Below are positions 1 to 8,122 of a stretch of 40,379 nt of DNA, in pieces. Origin of the DNA: Alistipes sp. UBA934 (GTDB lineage Bacteria > Bacteroidota > Bacteroidia > Bacteroidales > Rikenellaceae); assembly GCA_002293535.1 (NCBI GenBank), contig DBDK01000010.1, positions 129,069 to 169,447 of the forward strand, written 5' to 3'. The translations under genes were made by a program, and so were the position numbers. The notes beneath the pieces are model-generated. The model did not search any database and was not told the DNA's origin. It saw only the letters and a program-made list of their open reading frames with translations. How positions within the stretch are numbered: the first letter of the stretch is position 1; each line of letters opens with the position of its first letter.

Positions 1-2286
1 GGCGACGTGGTGCTCGATATGAAACCCCAAAGCAAGGAGGACGAAGATCCGTTCGAAGAGATCATCGACCACCTCAAGAAAGAGAAAAAAGTTGCTAACG
101 ATACCGATCTGACAACTGAAGACCTCAAGGAGCTGGTTGTTCGCTTTAAGGCGGCAGTTAAAAAATCCACCGGCAAGGACTTCCCCACCGATCCCTGGGA
201 ACAACTCTGGGGCGCAGTAATGGCAGTCTTCGGTTCGTGGATGAACGCCCGTGCTATTCTCTACCGCAAACTCAACAATATTCCCGCAGAGTGGGGTACG
301 GCCGTGAACGTTCAGGCGATGGTGTTCGGAAATATGGGCAACAACTCGGCAACGGGTGTGGCCTTCTCTCGCGACGCCGCTACGGGTGAAAACCTGTTCA
401 ACGGCGAGTATCTGGTCAATGCCCAGGGCGAAGACGTTGTTGCCGGGATCCGCACGCCGCAACAGATCACCCTCGAAGGCTCGAAGCGTTGGGCCAAGGC
501 TCAGGGCGTTTCGGAAGCCGACCGATCAGGCAGATTCCCCTCACTGGAAGAACTTATGCCGACTATTTACAAAGAGTTGTGGGATATTCAGCACCATCTG
601 GAAACCTACTTCAAGGATATGCAGGACATCGAATTCACCATTCAGGACGGTAAGTTGTGGATGTTGCAGTGCCGCAGCGGAAAGCGTACCGGGGCCGCGA
701 TGGTGAAGATCGCAATGGATATGCTCACCGAGGGGCTGATCGACGAAAAGACCGCCGTGTTGCGTTGCGAACCCGCCAAATTGGACGAACTGCTTCACCC
801 CATCTTCGATAAGACCGCCATTGCCAATGCAAAGGTCATCACCAAGGGGTTGCCCGCTTCGCCAGGTGCTGCTACAGGGCCGATCGTATTCTTTGCCGAG
901 GATGCCGAAAAGTCTCTGGCGAAGGGTCAGCGCGCGATTTTGGTGCGCATCGAAACCTCGCCCGAAGATCTTGCAGGGATGAACGACGCCGTCGGTATTC
1001 TCACTGCCCGCGGAGGTATGACTTCTCACGCTGCTGTTGTTGCTCGTGGTATGGGTAAGTGCTGCGTGTCTGGTGCCGGCGAAGTTGAAATAGATTATAA
1101 GGCTCGCACGGCTTCGGTCGCAGGGCTTACGATAAAGGAAGGCGATTGGATCTCGCTCAATGGTTCGACCGGTGAAGTTTACCTCGGCAAGGTGGATACG
1201 GTGAGCCCGTCGTTGAGCGGCGACTTCGGAAAGTTGATGAAGCTGGCCGGAAAGTACGCTACGATGAAAGTTCGTGCCAACGCGGACACCCCGCGTGACG
1301 CCCAGCAAGCGTTCGAATTCGGTGCCGAAGGTATAGGTCTGTGCCGTACGGAGCATATGTTCTTCGAGCCCGACCGTATTATGGCAGTGCGCGAAATGAT
1401 CCTGGCCGATGACGAAGCCGGTCGCCGCGTGGCTTTGGCCAAGTTGCTGCCGATGCAGAGGGGCGACTTCGAAGCGCTGTTCAAGATTATGAACGGCTAT
1501 CCGGTGACCGTGCGTCTGCTCGATCCACCCCTGCACGAGTTTGTGCCTCACCACGAAAAGGAGCAAAAAGAGCTCGCTGTAGCGATGAAGGTGCCCTTCG
1601 AGAAGGTCGCCGCCAAGGTCGAATCGCTCAATGAGGTGAATCCTATGTTGGGTCATCGCGGTGTACGTCTGGGCAATACTTATCCTGAAATCACCGAAAT
1701 GCAAACCCGTGCGATAATCGAAGCGGCAATGAACGTAAAGAAGGCCGGAGTGCCTGTTCACGTGGAAATTATGGTGCCGCTCGTTGGTAACCACAAGGAG
1801 CTGCGCTACCAAAAGAACATCATCGACGAGGTCGCAAACGAAGTGTTTGCCGAACGCAACGACCGCATCGAATATATGATCGGCACGATGATCGAAGTTC
1901 CTCGTGCTGCCGTCACCGCAGACCAGATCGCCGAAGTGGCCGACTTCTTTAGCTTTGGGACTAACGACCTTACCCAGATGACTCTTGGTTTCTCGCGCGA
2001 CGACATCGGCAAGTTCCTGCCTGTCTATTTGGCAAAAGGCTTGATCAAGGCGGATCCGTTCCAGATCCTCGATCGCAATGGCGTTGGACAGCTGATCCGT
2101 GAGGCTGTGTTCAAAGGTCGCGGCACAAAGGATCACCTTAAGTGCGGCATTTGCGGCGAACACGGCGGCGAACCTTCGTCGGTTGAGTTCTGTCATTTCG
2201 CCGGACTGAACTACGTTTCGTGTTCTCCGTTCCGCGTTCCTATCGCGCGAGTTTCGGCAGCTCACGCAGCGTTGAGCGAACAGTAA
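1..2286 (+). CDS. ppdK: Pyruvate, phosphate dikinase (5'-truncated by window edge)
   Basis: This enzyme interconverts pyruvate + ATP + Pi with PEP + AMP + PPi in the cytoplasm; in anaerobes it often works as a PPi-linked glycolytic or gluconeogenic step. The reading frame is open from base 1 (G-D-V-V-L-D-M), so the real start lies outside the window and roughly the first 110-140 residues of a family of about 870-910 are missing. The phosphohistidine domain carries GGMTSHAAVVARG, with the swivelling His codon at 1027-1029. The PEP/pyruvate barrel carries GTNDLTQMTLGFSRDD and ends with the CGICGEHGGEP motif, which holds the catalytic Cys. All key motifs are intact. The gene ends at TAA and is followed at once by a strong terminator, so it is the last gene of its transcript. 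Identity is very secure. Confidence 0.97.
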   Translation, partial: GDVVLDMKPQSKEDEDPFEEIIDHLKKEKKVANDTDLTTEDLKELVVRFKAAVKKSTGKDFPTDPWEQLWGAVMAVFGSWMNARAILYRKLNNIPAEWGTAVNVQAMVFGNMGNNSATGVAFSRDAATGENLFNGEYLVNAQGEDVVAGIRTPQQITLEGSKRWAKAQGVSEADRSGRFPSLEELMPTIYKELWDIQHHLETYFKDMQDIEFTIQDGKLWMLQCRSGKRTGAAMVKIAMDMLTEGLIDEKTAVLRCEPAKLDELLHPIFDKTAIANAKVITKGLPASPGAATGPIVFFAEDAEKSLAKGQRAILVRIETSPEDLAGMNDAVGILTARGGMTSHAAVVARGMGKCCVSGAGEVEIDYKARTASVAGLTIKEGDWISLNGSTGEVYLGKVDTVSPSLSGDFGKLMKLAGKYATMKVRANADTPRDAQQAFEFGAEGIGLCRTEHMFFEPDRIMAVREMILADDEAGRRVALAKLLPMQRGDFEALFKIMNGYPVTVRLLDPPLHEFVPHHEKEQKELAVAMKVPFEKVAAKVESLNEVNPMLGHRGVRLGNTYPEITEMQTRAIIEAAMNVKKAGVPVHVEIMVPLVGNHKELRYQKNIIDEVANEVFAERNDRIEYMIGTMIEVPRAAVTADQIAEVADFFSFGTNDLTQMTLGFSRDDIGKFLPVYLAKGLIKADPFQILDRNGVGQLIREAVFKGRGTKDHLKCGICGEHGGEPSSVEFCHFAGLNYVSCSPFRVPIARVSAAHAALSEQ

Positions 2287-2290
2287 AAGA

Positions 2291-2317
2291 TGGCGCCCTT
2301 CGGGGCGCTATTTTTTT
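2291..2317 (+). terminator. Rho-independent terminator of ppdK
   Basis: A GCGCCC stem (2293-2298), TTCG tetraloop (2299-2302) and GGGCGC stem (2303-2308) are extended by two weaker pairs and followed by seven T (2311-2317). It starts 4 nt after the ppdK stop codon. The T-run also contains the -33 TTTG of the next promoter. Confidence 0.93.
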
Positions 2318-2344
2318 GCATATCCGAAAAAAGAATTACATTTG
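2315..2344 (+). promoter_or_regulatory. Bacteroidota sigma-ABfr-type promoter for the 6S-like RNA
   Basis: TTTG at 2315-2318, an 18-nt spacer and TACATTTG at 2337-2344 match the TTTG / TAnnTTTG consensus. Initiation is expected near 2349. The -33 element is built from the end of the upstream terminator T-run. Confidence 0.7.
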
Positions 2345-2349
2345 CAACA

Positions 2350-2553
2350 AATTATTAGAGTAACAACTCTTTTTCTGCTTAACTAAACTCAGGGAGCGTC
2401 GTGCGTCGGCGTTGTTTACAGGTTGGATAAGAGGTTGCGAACTCGAAGTACGTTGTGGTTACTATGCCGCAACGACTTCGGGCGTGGTGCAATCTATCCG
2501 ATCTGAGGCTCCTGAGGCCTGGTTAAGCGGGGATTGTTCGCCGCGCCTTTTTT
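2350..2553 (+). ncRNA. ssrS: Candidate 6S RNA (Bacteroidales type)
   Basis: No plausible coding sequence lies here, but the stretch folds into one long interrupted rod. The outer stem is GCTTAAC (2377-2383) with GTTAAGC (2522-2528). Next comes CTCAGGGAGC (2388-2397) with GCTCCTGAG (2508-2516), with one bulge. A large asymmetric bubble covers about 2398-2418. Beyond it are GGAT/ATCC and AGGTTGC (2432-2438) with GCAATCT (2489-2495). The apical hairpin is CGAAGT + CGTTGTGG (2444-2458) closed by CCGCAACG + ACTTCG (2467-2480). A T-run at 2548-2553 marks the 3' end. A closing stem, central bubble and terminal stem of about 200 nt is the 6S RNA architecture, which mimics an open promoter and binds RNA polymerase holoenzyme. 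The fold is seen by eye; the 6S identity is inference. An unrelated structured sRNA is the alternative. Confidence 0.6.
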
Positions 2554-2574
2554 GTTTGTGTGGGTGAGCATAAA

Positions 2575-2668
2575 AAGGGGTTCCGAGGATGCTCGCCTGC
2601 CGATACATAAAGTAAATAAATTGGTTAGGAACTTTTTTCGTCAGGTTACGTCGGAACAGGAACCCCTT
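2575..2668. repeat. 10-bp inverted repeat between 6S-like RNA and the symporter stop
   Basis: AAGGGGTTCC at 2575-2584 is the exact complement of GGAACCCCTT at 2659-2668, with 74 nt between them. The right arm overlaps the stop codon of the minus-strand symporter gene (2667-2669), and eight T follow it on the plus strand (2670-2677). On the minus strand the left arm is followed by a short T-run. It may act as a bidirectional 3'-end structure. The long loop makes it weaker than a standard terminator. Confidence 0.45.
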
Positions 2669-3587
2669 ATTTTTTTTGCGTAGCTCGACTCGCTGCGGCC
2701 GTTGCCGTTCTGAGCCACATTTGAGTGCTGTTGAAGATCGTCTGCCAGAGGACATAAGCTGCCGGAGCGATCGAAGAGACAGGATTAAGGTAAGTTTGCG
2801 CGAGCCAAATAGCCAGGATGGTGTTCTTTTGACCAAGTGACTGCCCGCCCGCTACTGTGTCGCCATAACGACTCCCGATAAAGCGACCGGCAAAGAACTG
2901 CACGAGGCAGATAACCAGCGCGATACCCGCCAATGATAGTCCCTTGCCGAGCGTGAGCCCGGTTTGGTTCATAATGAAATTCACGACCTTGCCGGTGACG
3001 ATCGTGAGCGCGATCAGCCACAGGTAAAACGATACAGGTCCGAGCCGTTGCACGCGGTCGGCGATGCGAGGAGTGAATCGCCGCAACAAAAGCGCTACCA
3101 CGAAAGGCAGCACCAGCATCGGGATCACACGTAGGAAGATCAAGACGAACGAACCCCAAAACGAAACCTCCATAACCGGCATTACGAGAGAGAAAAACAA
3201 CGGTGCCCCGATTGCAACGGCGAAATTGACGAGCAGCGAATAGGAGAGCATCGTGGAAACCCGCGCACCCAACATCGACGCGATTACGACGGCCGATGAA
3301 GCCGTGGGCGCGAGAATACAGATCATAGCCCCTTGGGCCAGATCCTCGTCGAAAAGTCCGATGACGGCATAAACCAATACGCACATAACAGCCTGAAACA
3401 AAAGCAAATTTATGTGTAATCCGGAGATGCGCATATCGCTTGGCTTCACGCCGCAAAACGGGATGAACAGCATAGTGAAGATCAGGTAGGGCGTCAGGAA
3501 ATCGAGCTGCCCGCTGAAGTGATGCAGCACGCCACCGACGATCATCGCTACCGGCATCAGGATGGTCTGGAGGTTGCTGCGCGACAT
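2667..3587 (-). CDS. Bile acid:sodium symporter family (BASS) transporter
   Basis: A 306-residue polytopic inner-membrane protein with eight to ten hydrophobic segments and hardly any soluble part. Features of the BASS/SBF family are a conserved LAPTASSAVVIASMLGA segment in the middle and a polar GQKNTILAIWLAQ segment near the C-terminus, where family members bind Na+ and substrate. The family moves organic anions (bile acids, pantoate, 2-keto acids and others) with Na+; the substrate here is unknown. The ATG at 3587 lies inside the end of the upstream symporter gene (31-nt overlap), so translation is probably coupled. It is the last gene of the GH20-SSS-BASS operon. The Ala/Thr/Arg-rich C-terminal tail looks non-essential. 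Confidence 0.85.
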   Translation of the reverse strand: MSRSNLQTILMPVAMIVGGVLHHFSGQLDFLTPYLIFTMLFIPFCGVKPSDMRISGLHINLLLFQAVMCVLVYAVIGLFDEDLAQGAMICILAPTASSAVVIASMLGARVSTMLSYSLLVNFAVAIGAPLFFSLVMPVMEVSFWGSFVLIFLRVIPMLVLPFVVALLLRRFTPRIADRVQRLGPVSFYLWLIALTIVTGKVVNFIMNQTGLTLGKGLSLAGIALVICLVQFFAGRFIGSRYGDTVAGGQSLGQKNTILAIWLAQTYLNPVSSIAPAAYVLWQTIFNSTQMWLRTATAAASRATQKK

Positions 3588-5071
3588 TTTTTCGTCAAAA
3601 TTGCAAGGCCCGCGAAAGTAAACAGAGCGTTGAGTATAAGTATCTCATAACTAAATTGATAACCACCGAACCACGCCTCAGAATTGAGATCTAAAACAAG
3701 GCAAAGGGCAGGGGAGAGTAGCGCCACGAGGGGCACAAAACGGTCGTCGGTTTTTCTGCGACAGGTTTTCGTGCGGTCGGCCTTGGAGTTACCGGTGAGG
3801 ACTCCAAACGCGAACATTCCCAGCAGCGGGCCATAGGTGTAACTGGCAAGGGTGTAAACAGCGTCGATGACGCTGGTGCTGTTGAGTGCGCGAAAAGCTA
3901 TGATAACCAGCGCCATAGCAACGGCCATACCAATGTGAACAAGGCGACGAGTACGGGCAAGATGATTTTCGCCCGTCTGCTTATCAGCGCCGAGAATATC
4001 GACTGTAAATGAAGTTGTTAGAGCCGTTAGCGCTGACCCTGCGGCCGAATAGGTCGAAGAAATTAGTCCCAATACGAAAACAACGCCGACGACAATCGGC
4101 AAACCGCTATGGACAGCCACATACGGAAAGAGTTCGTCGCCAGTCGGGCCGGCGGATGGGGCGGCGAGTCCGCGTGCTGCCGCAAAAAGATACAAGAGCG
4201 TGCCCAGACACAAAAACATTACAATGATAACGAACTGCAATAAGCTGGCAGTCAGCAGATTTTTTTGCGCATCACGAGGGTTGCGACAACTCAGGCTCAC
4301 CTGCATCATATCCTGGTCGAGACCCGTCATCGCCACAACAATAAACAGCCCTGCGAAAAATTGCTTGAAAAAATAGCGTCCGGTGAGCGGATCGTCGAAA
4401 AACCAAATACGCGAAAGTTCGGAGTTTCGCACGGCCTTGGTCAGTGCACCGAAATCGAAGCCTAATTCACGGGAAATGAAGTATATACACAGGGCCAGGC
4501 TGCCAACTAAAAAGAGCGTTTTAAGCGCGTCTGTCCAAACCAGCGAGCGCACTCCGCCCCGGAAAGTGTAGAGCCAAACAAGCAACATCATTGCCCCGAC
4601 ATTAACCACGAAAGGTACACCAAGCGGCTGAAAAACAAGCATTTGTAGAACAAGGCACACAAGATAGATTCGCACAGCCGCACCCAACATTTTGCTGATG
4701 AAGAAAAACCACGCTCCGGTATGATAACTGCTTAAACCAAAGCGAGTTTCAAGATACTGATAGATCGACACGATTCCAGCTCTATAATAAAGAGGTATGA
4801 GTATGAGCGCGATAACCAAGTACCCGGCGATGAATCCGAGCGCCATTTGCAGGTAAGCCCAACTGCTCGCACCAACCATTCCGGGCACCGACACAAAAGT
4901 CACGCCGGACATCGGAGCGGCGATCATCCCTAACGCAACAGCCCACCACGGAGAACGACGACTACCAACGAAAAAGGTCTGATTATCAGCTTTTCGGCTA
5001 CTTATCCACGCTACTGCGAAAAGCAGAACGAGGTAGCTGGCGGCAGTGGCGAGGATAGCGAACGGCGACAT
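3557..5071 (-). CDS. Sodium:solute symporter (SSS family)
   Basis: A 504-residue inner-membrane protein with about 12-13 transmembrane segments. The start is typical of SSS proteins: a membrane helix, a short basic loop (SSRKADNQTFFVGSRRSPWW), then the helix with GMIAAPMSGVTFVSVPG that lines the Na2 site. The segment SSTYSAAGSALTALTTSFT, near residue 340, is the SSS helix 8 region with Ser/Thr ligands. SSS members take up sugars, sialic acid, amino acids or vitamins with Na+. It lies 12 nt behind a GH20 hexosaminidase gene, so an amino sugar or related glycan fragment is a fair guess but only inference. It overlaps the next transporter gene by 31 nt. Confidence 0.92.
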   Translation of the reverse strand: MSPFAILATAASYLVLLFAVAWISSRKADNQTFFVGSRRSPWWAVALGMIAAPMSGVTFVSVPGMVGASSWAYLQMALGFIAGYLVIALILIPLYYRAGIVSIYQYLETRFGLSSYHTGAWFFFISKMLGAAVRIYLVCLVLQMLVFQPLGVPFVVNVGAMMLLVWLYTFRGGVRSLVWTDALKTLFLVGSLALCIYFISRELGFDFGALTKAVRNSELSRIWFFDDPLTGRYFFKQFFAGLFIVVAMTGLDQDMMQVSLSCRNPRDAQKNLLTASLLQFVIIVMFLCLGTLLYLFAAARGLAAPSAGPTGDELFPYVAVHSGLPIVVGVVFVLGLISSTYSAAGSALTALTTSFTVDILGADKQTGENHLARTRRLVHIGMAVAMALVIIAFRALNSTSVIDAVYTLASYTYGPLLGMFAFGVLTGNSKADRTKTCRRKTDDRFVPLVALLSPALCLVLDLNSEAWFGGYQFSYEILILNALFTFAGLAILTKKCRAATSRPS

Positions 5072-5083
5072 AAAAGGCAGCAG

Positions 5084-7066
5084 TTAGCGAACTCTCAGTG
5101 GTTGAACCTGGGTGGAACTTTCGCCATTGCCGTGAGATTCGCATACCACGCGGATTGCGCGAACTGGTTTTTCCGGTCTGACAGTTGCCTTAAGATCGTT
5201 AAGTTCAGCTATTTTGGTGAAATTTTTACCGTCATAACTTATCTCGACACGACCCTTTGGGAAGCCGGTTCGCTGAAGGTGGTCGCGACCGGTTTTGACG
5301 TCGATCTCGCGACAAATGAGCGGCTGCTCGAACGTCCAAAGATACCAGTCACCTTCGATGGGTGCGCGCTGTGAAGTAATTGAGGTTGTAGGAGTTACGT
5401 CGAGCAATTTTCCTTCAGGTTCGCGCCGCATCAGCTCCTTGGAGCCACGATATTTGATGCCCATTTCGGCCAGGCGGGCAAGGTGGGTTCCCGATGCGGG
5501 ATGGGTGGTATCGGCGGGTTTCCCGGCATCATCGACAAGGCCCATACGTCGCTCGAAGTCGGCCCAGGAACGCCGTGAAGCGGGAGTCCAACCAATCTCG
5601 GCGAGGGCACAAACACGTGGAAAAAGCTGATAGTCAATAAAATCGAGCCCGTGCTCCATTACTACGGAAGTAAATAGCGGCGCCTCGATGCCGACAAAGC
5701 TATGAGAGGCCGGGGCGGACGAAGCAGGAGAAGGAGTCTCGTTTTCGAGCAACAGTTCGCTGAAAAAAGTTGCTTCCACACCATAAATCTCCTCGGCAGC
5801 AGAAGAAGTGCGATTTTCTTTGATATTGTTAATGCGTTCTGGATCAAACGAATATACCTTTTCAGTGGTTACTACGCCTGCCCAATTGTGACCGGGTTCG
5901 CTATCGGACTGGCGCATATCGAAATAGAAATATTCGCCGGGGCAAATAACTGTGGGATAGCCGTTTGCAGCAGCCTTGCGGGCAGCAGTAACGTTCTCCC
6001 AGCCGAAAACCAATGTCGATTTCGGAATCTGGCCGCTTGCGGCAGCCTCGTTCCAAACGGCTGCTGTTTTGCCGTGTTTTTCTGCGATGGCGACGAGTCG
6101 ATTGGTGAAATACGCCTGTGTAAGTCCCTCGCAATTAGGATCTTTAGCCCATTGATGGGTATTCACCTCATCGCCACCGATGTGGATATAGGGCGAGGGG
6201 AACAGTGAGGCGATCTCGCCTATTATGATGTCGAGCATCTGGTAATTTTCTTCGCGCGAGATGCACCAAACATCGCGGGTGTCATAGCCGGCACTGGCCG
6301 ACAGGTTGGGAGTATAACTGCAAAGTATTTCAGGATAGGAAAGTGCTGCGGCGCGACTGTGGCCCGGAAGATCTATCTCAGGTATGATTTCGACCCCGCG
6401 AACGGCTGCAAAATCGACCACTTGGCGAATGTCGTCTTGAGTGTAGAAGCCACCGTATTTCTTATCCCATTCGCCATAGATGGCCCAAATGGGTGAGTCG
6501 CCACCGCGAAAAGCACCCACCTGAGTCAGCAGAGGATAGCTTTTGATCTCGATACGCCAACCCTCATTATCAGTAAGATGCCAGTGAAATTTGTTTATTT
6601 TTTGTCGCGCGAGGTTGTCGATAATGCGCATCACCTGCTCCTTGGGAACGAACGTGCGCGCCACATCGAGCATCACGCCGCGGTATGGCATCAGCGGCCA
6701 GTCTTCGATCGTGATGACAGGAGGAGCGGGCAGCAGTTGCAGGAAAGTCTGAATACCATTCCATACGCCGTTATAATCCTTGCCTGTGATGTGAGCGCCT
6801 TCGCGTGTGACCTTAAGGCGGTAACCCTCGACAGGAAGCTCCAGCACGGGATCGAGCGTCAAATCTACACGCCCTCCGGTGAGAAAGTCGCCAAGGTAGC
6901 GTGCGAGCGGGGCTAATTCGACGGAAGAGGACTCAATTCGCGGATAGGTGTCAAGCATCATAGTGCCCTCGCCACGAGAGATCGAAACAGGCTGAGGAAC
7001 AAGGTTTTGAGCGCTGACATTCCAAGCCACGGCGCAAACAAACAAAAGGAAGGATAGTCGTTTCAT
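5084..7066 (-). CDS. GH20 beta-N-acetylhexosaminidase, secreted
   Basis: The 660-residue protein has a Sec signal peptide (MKRLSFLLF... ending near residue 19 at VSAQ). Residues ~20-120 form the GH20b-like N-terminal domain. Residues ~124-500 form the catalytic barrel with HWHLTDNEGWR (~161-171), PEIDLPGHS (~229-237) and HIGGDEVNTHQW, whose D299-E300 pair is the substrate-assisted catalytic pair. The C-terminal ~140 residues look like a beta-sandwich of the discoidin/CBM32 type. The enzyme removes terminal GlcNAc or GalNAc from glycans, probably in the periplasm or at the cell surface. It heads an operon with two Na+ symporters. ATG 7066 is fixed by the signal peptide and lies only 4 nt from a -7 element, so the mRNA may be leaderless. 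Confidence 0.95.
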   Translation of the reverse strand: MKRLSFLLFVCAVAWNVSAQNLVPQPVSISRGEGTMMLDTYPRIESSSVELAPLARYLGDFLTGGRVDLTLDPVLELPVEGYRLKVTREGAHITGKDYNGVWNGIQTFLQLLPAPPVITIEDWPLMPYRGVMLDVARTFVPKEQVMRIIDNLARQKINKFHWHLTDNEGWRIEIKSYPLLTQVGAFRGGDSPIWAIYGEWDKKYGGFYTQDDIRQVVDFAAVRGVEIIPEIDLPGHSRAAALSYPEILCSYTPNLSASAGYDTRDVWCISREENYQMLDIIIGEIASLFPSPYIHIGGDEVNTHQWAKDPNCEGLTQAYFTNRLVAIAEKHGKTAAVWNEAAASGQIPKSTLVFGWENVTAARKAAANGYPTVICPGEYFYFDMRQSDSEPGHNWAGVVTTEKVYSFDPERINNIKENRTSSAAEEIYGVEATFFSELLLENETPSPASSAPASHSFVGIEAPLFTSVVMEHGLDFIDYQLFPRVCALAEIGWTPASRRSWADFERRMGLVDDAGKPADTTHPASGTHLARLAEMGIKYRGSKELMRREPEGKLLDVTPTTSITSQRAPIEGDWYLWTFEQPLICREIDVKTGRDHLQRTGFPKGRVEISYDGKNFTKIAELNDLKATVRPEKPVRAIRVVCESHGNGESSTQVQPLRVR

Positions 7067-7070
7067 AAAA

Positions 7071-7101
7071 CAAATTTAGTAACTTTGTGCGGCAAAACAA
7101 A
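7071..7101 (-). promoter_or_regulatory. Promoter of the GH20 operon
   Basis: On the minus strand TTTG (7101-7098), a 19-nt spacer and TAAATTTG (7078-7071) match the Bacteroidota consensus in both boxes and in spacing. The -7 box ends 4 nt before the ATG at 7066, so transcription would begin at or next to the start codon. Confidence 0.65.
7080..7087 (+). promoter_or_regulatory. Candidate -7 element for mazG
   Basis: TAACTTTG fits TAnnTTTG and would start transcription near 7091, giving a leader of about 28 nt. No good -33 TTTG is present. It sits back-to-back with the divergent GH20 promoter, the two -7 boxes being 1 nt apart. Confidence 0.45.
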
Positions 7102-7118
7102 GCAAAACGAAACAAACG

Positions 7119-7565
7119 ATGGACAAACAAACCACCGAGGCGCTGGCAAGACTGCTGGAGATATTGGACGAGTTACGTGTGAAGTGCCCTTGGGACAGGG
7201 AGCAGACGATGGAAAGCCTGCGAAACGCGACCCTCGAAGAGGTATGCGAATTGGCCGAAGCGATCGACGAGAACAACCCCGAACACATAAAAGAAGAGTT
7301 GGGTGACCTGTTGCTGCATATTGCGTTCTATTCGAAGATAGCTTCGCAGCAAGGGATGTTTACGTTGGCGGATGTGGCAAACGGGATTTCTGACAAGCTG
7401 GTGCATCGCCATCCGCACGTGTTCGCGGACGTGGCGGCAAATACCACAGGTGAAGTGTTGAAAAACTGGGACAACCTCAAGGTGCAGGAGGGTAAAAAGA
7501 GGCGCAGCAGATTGGGTAAATTTTTCAGGAGGGCAAAGTACGGATGGCTGTTATTAAAGAGGTAA
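7119..7565 (+). CDS. mazG: MazG-family nucleoside triphosphate pyrophosphohydrolase, single-domain form
   Basis: MazG proteins hydrolyse (d)NTPs to NMPs and PPi, clearing unusual nucleotides. This 148-residue protein has the N-terminal signature KCPWDREQT (~22-30), then E41-x2-E44 and E60-x2-D63, the acidic residues that hold Mg2+. It continues with the usual HRHPHVFADV (~96-105) and NWDNLK. Full-length bacterial MazG (about 260 residues) goes on into a second MazG domain. Here it is replaced by a short basic and hydrophobic tail (KKRRSRLGKFFRRAKYGWLL...). I see no trace of the missing half in other frames. The last 22 nt overlap the next gene, so both are probably one transcript. One-domain MazG enzymes exist, so it may still be active. 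Confidence 0.88.
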   Translation: MDKQTTEALARLLEILDELRVKCPWDREQTMESLRNATLEEVCELAEAIDENNPEHIKEELGDLLLHIAFYSKIASQQGMFTLADVANGISDKLVHRHPHVFADVAANTTGEVLKNWDNLKVQEGKKRRSRLGKFFRRAKYGWLLLKR

Positions 7566-8071
7566 GGGGCCACACACCCAAGGTGGGTGAGGGTTCCTGG
7601 TTAGCCGAGACGGCTGTGATTATCGGCGACGTGACCATTGGGCGCGATTGCAGTATATGGTACGGTGCGGTGCTCAGGGGCGATGTCAATAAAATTACGG
7701 TTGGCGATCGCACCAATGTTCAGGACGGGGCGGTGATCCATACTCTATTTGATGGCTCGCCCAATCCTTCGCAGACTTACATCGGCAGCGACGTGTCGGT
7801 GGGACACAATGCGATCATCCACGGAGCGACTGTGGAGGACAAATGCCTTATCGGGATGGGGGCGACTATTCTCGACAATGCCGTGGTGGCCGAGGGGTGT
7901 ATAATTGCGGCGAATGCGCTGGTGTTGTCGGGGGCACGGCTGGAACCGAACAGCGTTTATGCCGGCGTGCCTGCCAAGAAGGTGAAAGAGATCACACCTG
8001 ATCAGCGTCGTGACATCATCGAGCGTACGGCTCGCGACTACAGGATGTATGCGTCGTGGTATGAAATGTAA
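7544..8071 (+). CDS. Gamma-class carbonic anhydrase-like left-handed beta-helix protein
   Basis: The 175-residue protein consists of hexapeptide repeats (for example VIIGDVTIGRDCSIWYGAV) that form a left-handed beta helix, followed by a C-terminal helix (PDQRRDIIERTARDYRMYASWY). The three zinc-ligand histidines of the family are present: H66 (VIH), H88 (VGH) and H93 (IIHG). So are the R45/D47 pair in LRGDVN and Q60. Members are gamma carbonic anhydrases or the YrdA/CaiE/PaaY-like group, some of which are thioesterases; the motifs do not decide between them. It acts as a cytoplasmic trimer. The ATG lies within the end of mazG, giving a 22-nt overlap. Confidence 0.88.
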   Translation: MAVIKEVRGHTPKVGEGSWLAETAVIIGDVTIGRDCSIWYGAVLRGDVNKITVGDRTNVQDGAVIHTLFDGSPNPSQTYIGSDVSVGHNAIIHGATVEDKCLIGMGATILDNAVVAEGCIIAANALVLSGARLEPNSVYAGVPAKKVKEITPDQRRDIIERTARDYRMYASWYEM

Positions 8072-8122
8072 AATTATTACGTTCGCAATGAGGATGTAAC
8101 ATTAGTGGGCTTTTTTTGCAGT

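Noticed and set aside
541..2265. Long open frame (574 codons) on the minus strand opposite ppdK
   Set aside because: It is the antisense of a highly conserved enzyme. The translation is His/Arg-rich with no family motif, and GC-rich codon third positions explain the open frame.
2461..2550. Signal recognition particle RNA
   Set aside because: The conserved SRP tetraloop/asymmetric-loop motif (GGTCAGG...GGAAGGNAGCAGCC) is not present. The bubble-in-rod fold suits 6S RNA better.
7119..7565. Frameshift hiding the second MazG domain
   Set aside because: The other frames downstream encode only the gamma-carbonic-anhydrase-like protein. No remnant of MazG C-terminal motifs is found.
8105..8122. 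GTG 8105 as start of the first TonB receptor
   Set aside because: It would add G-F-F-C-S before the signal peptide. GTG 8123 gives the classical M-K-K-A-L-L start.
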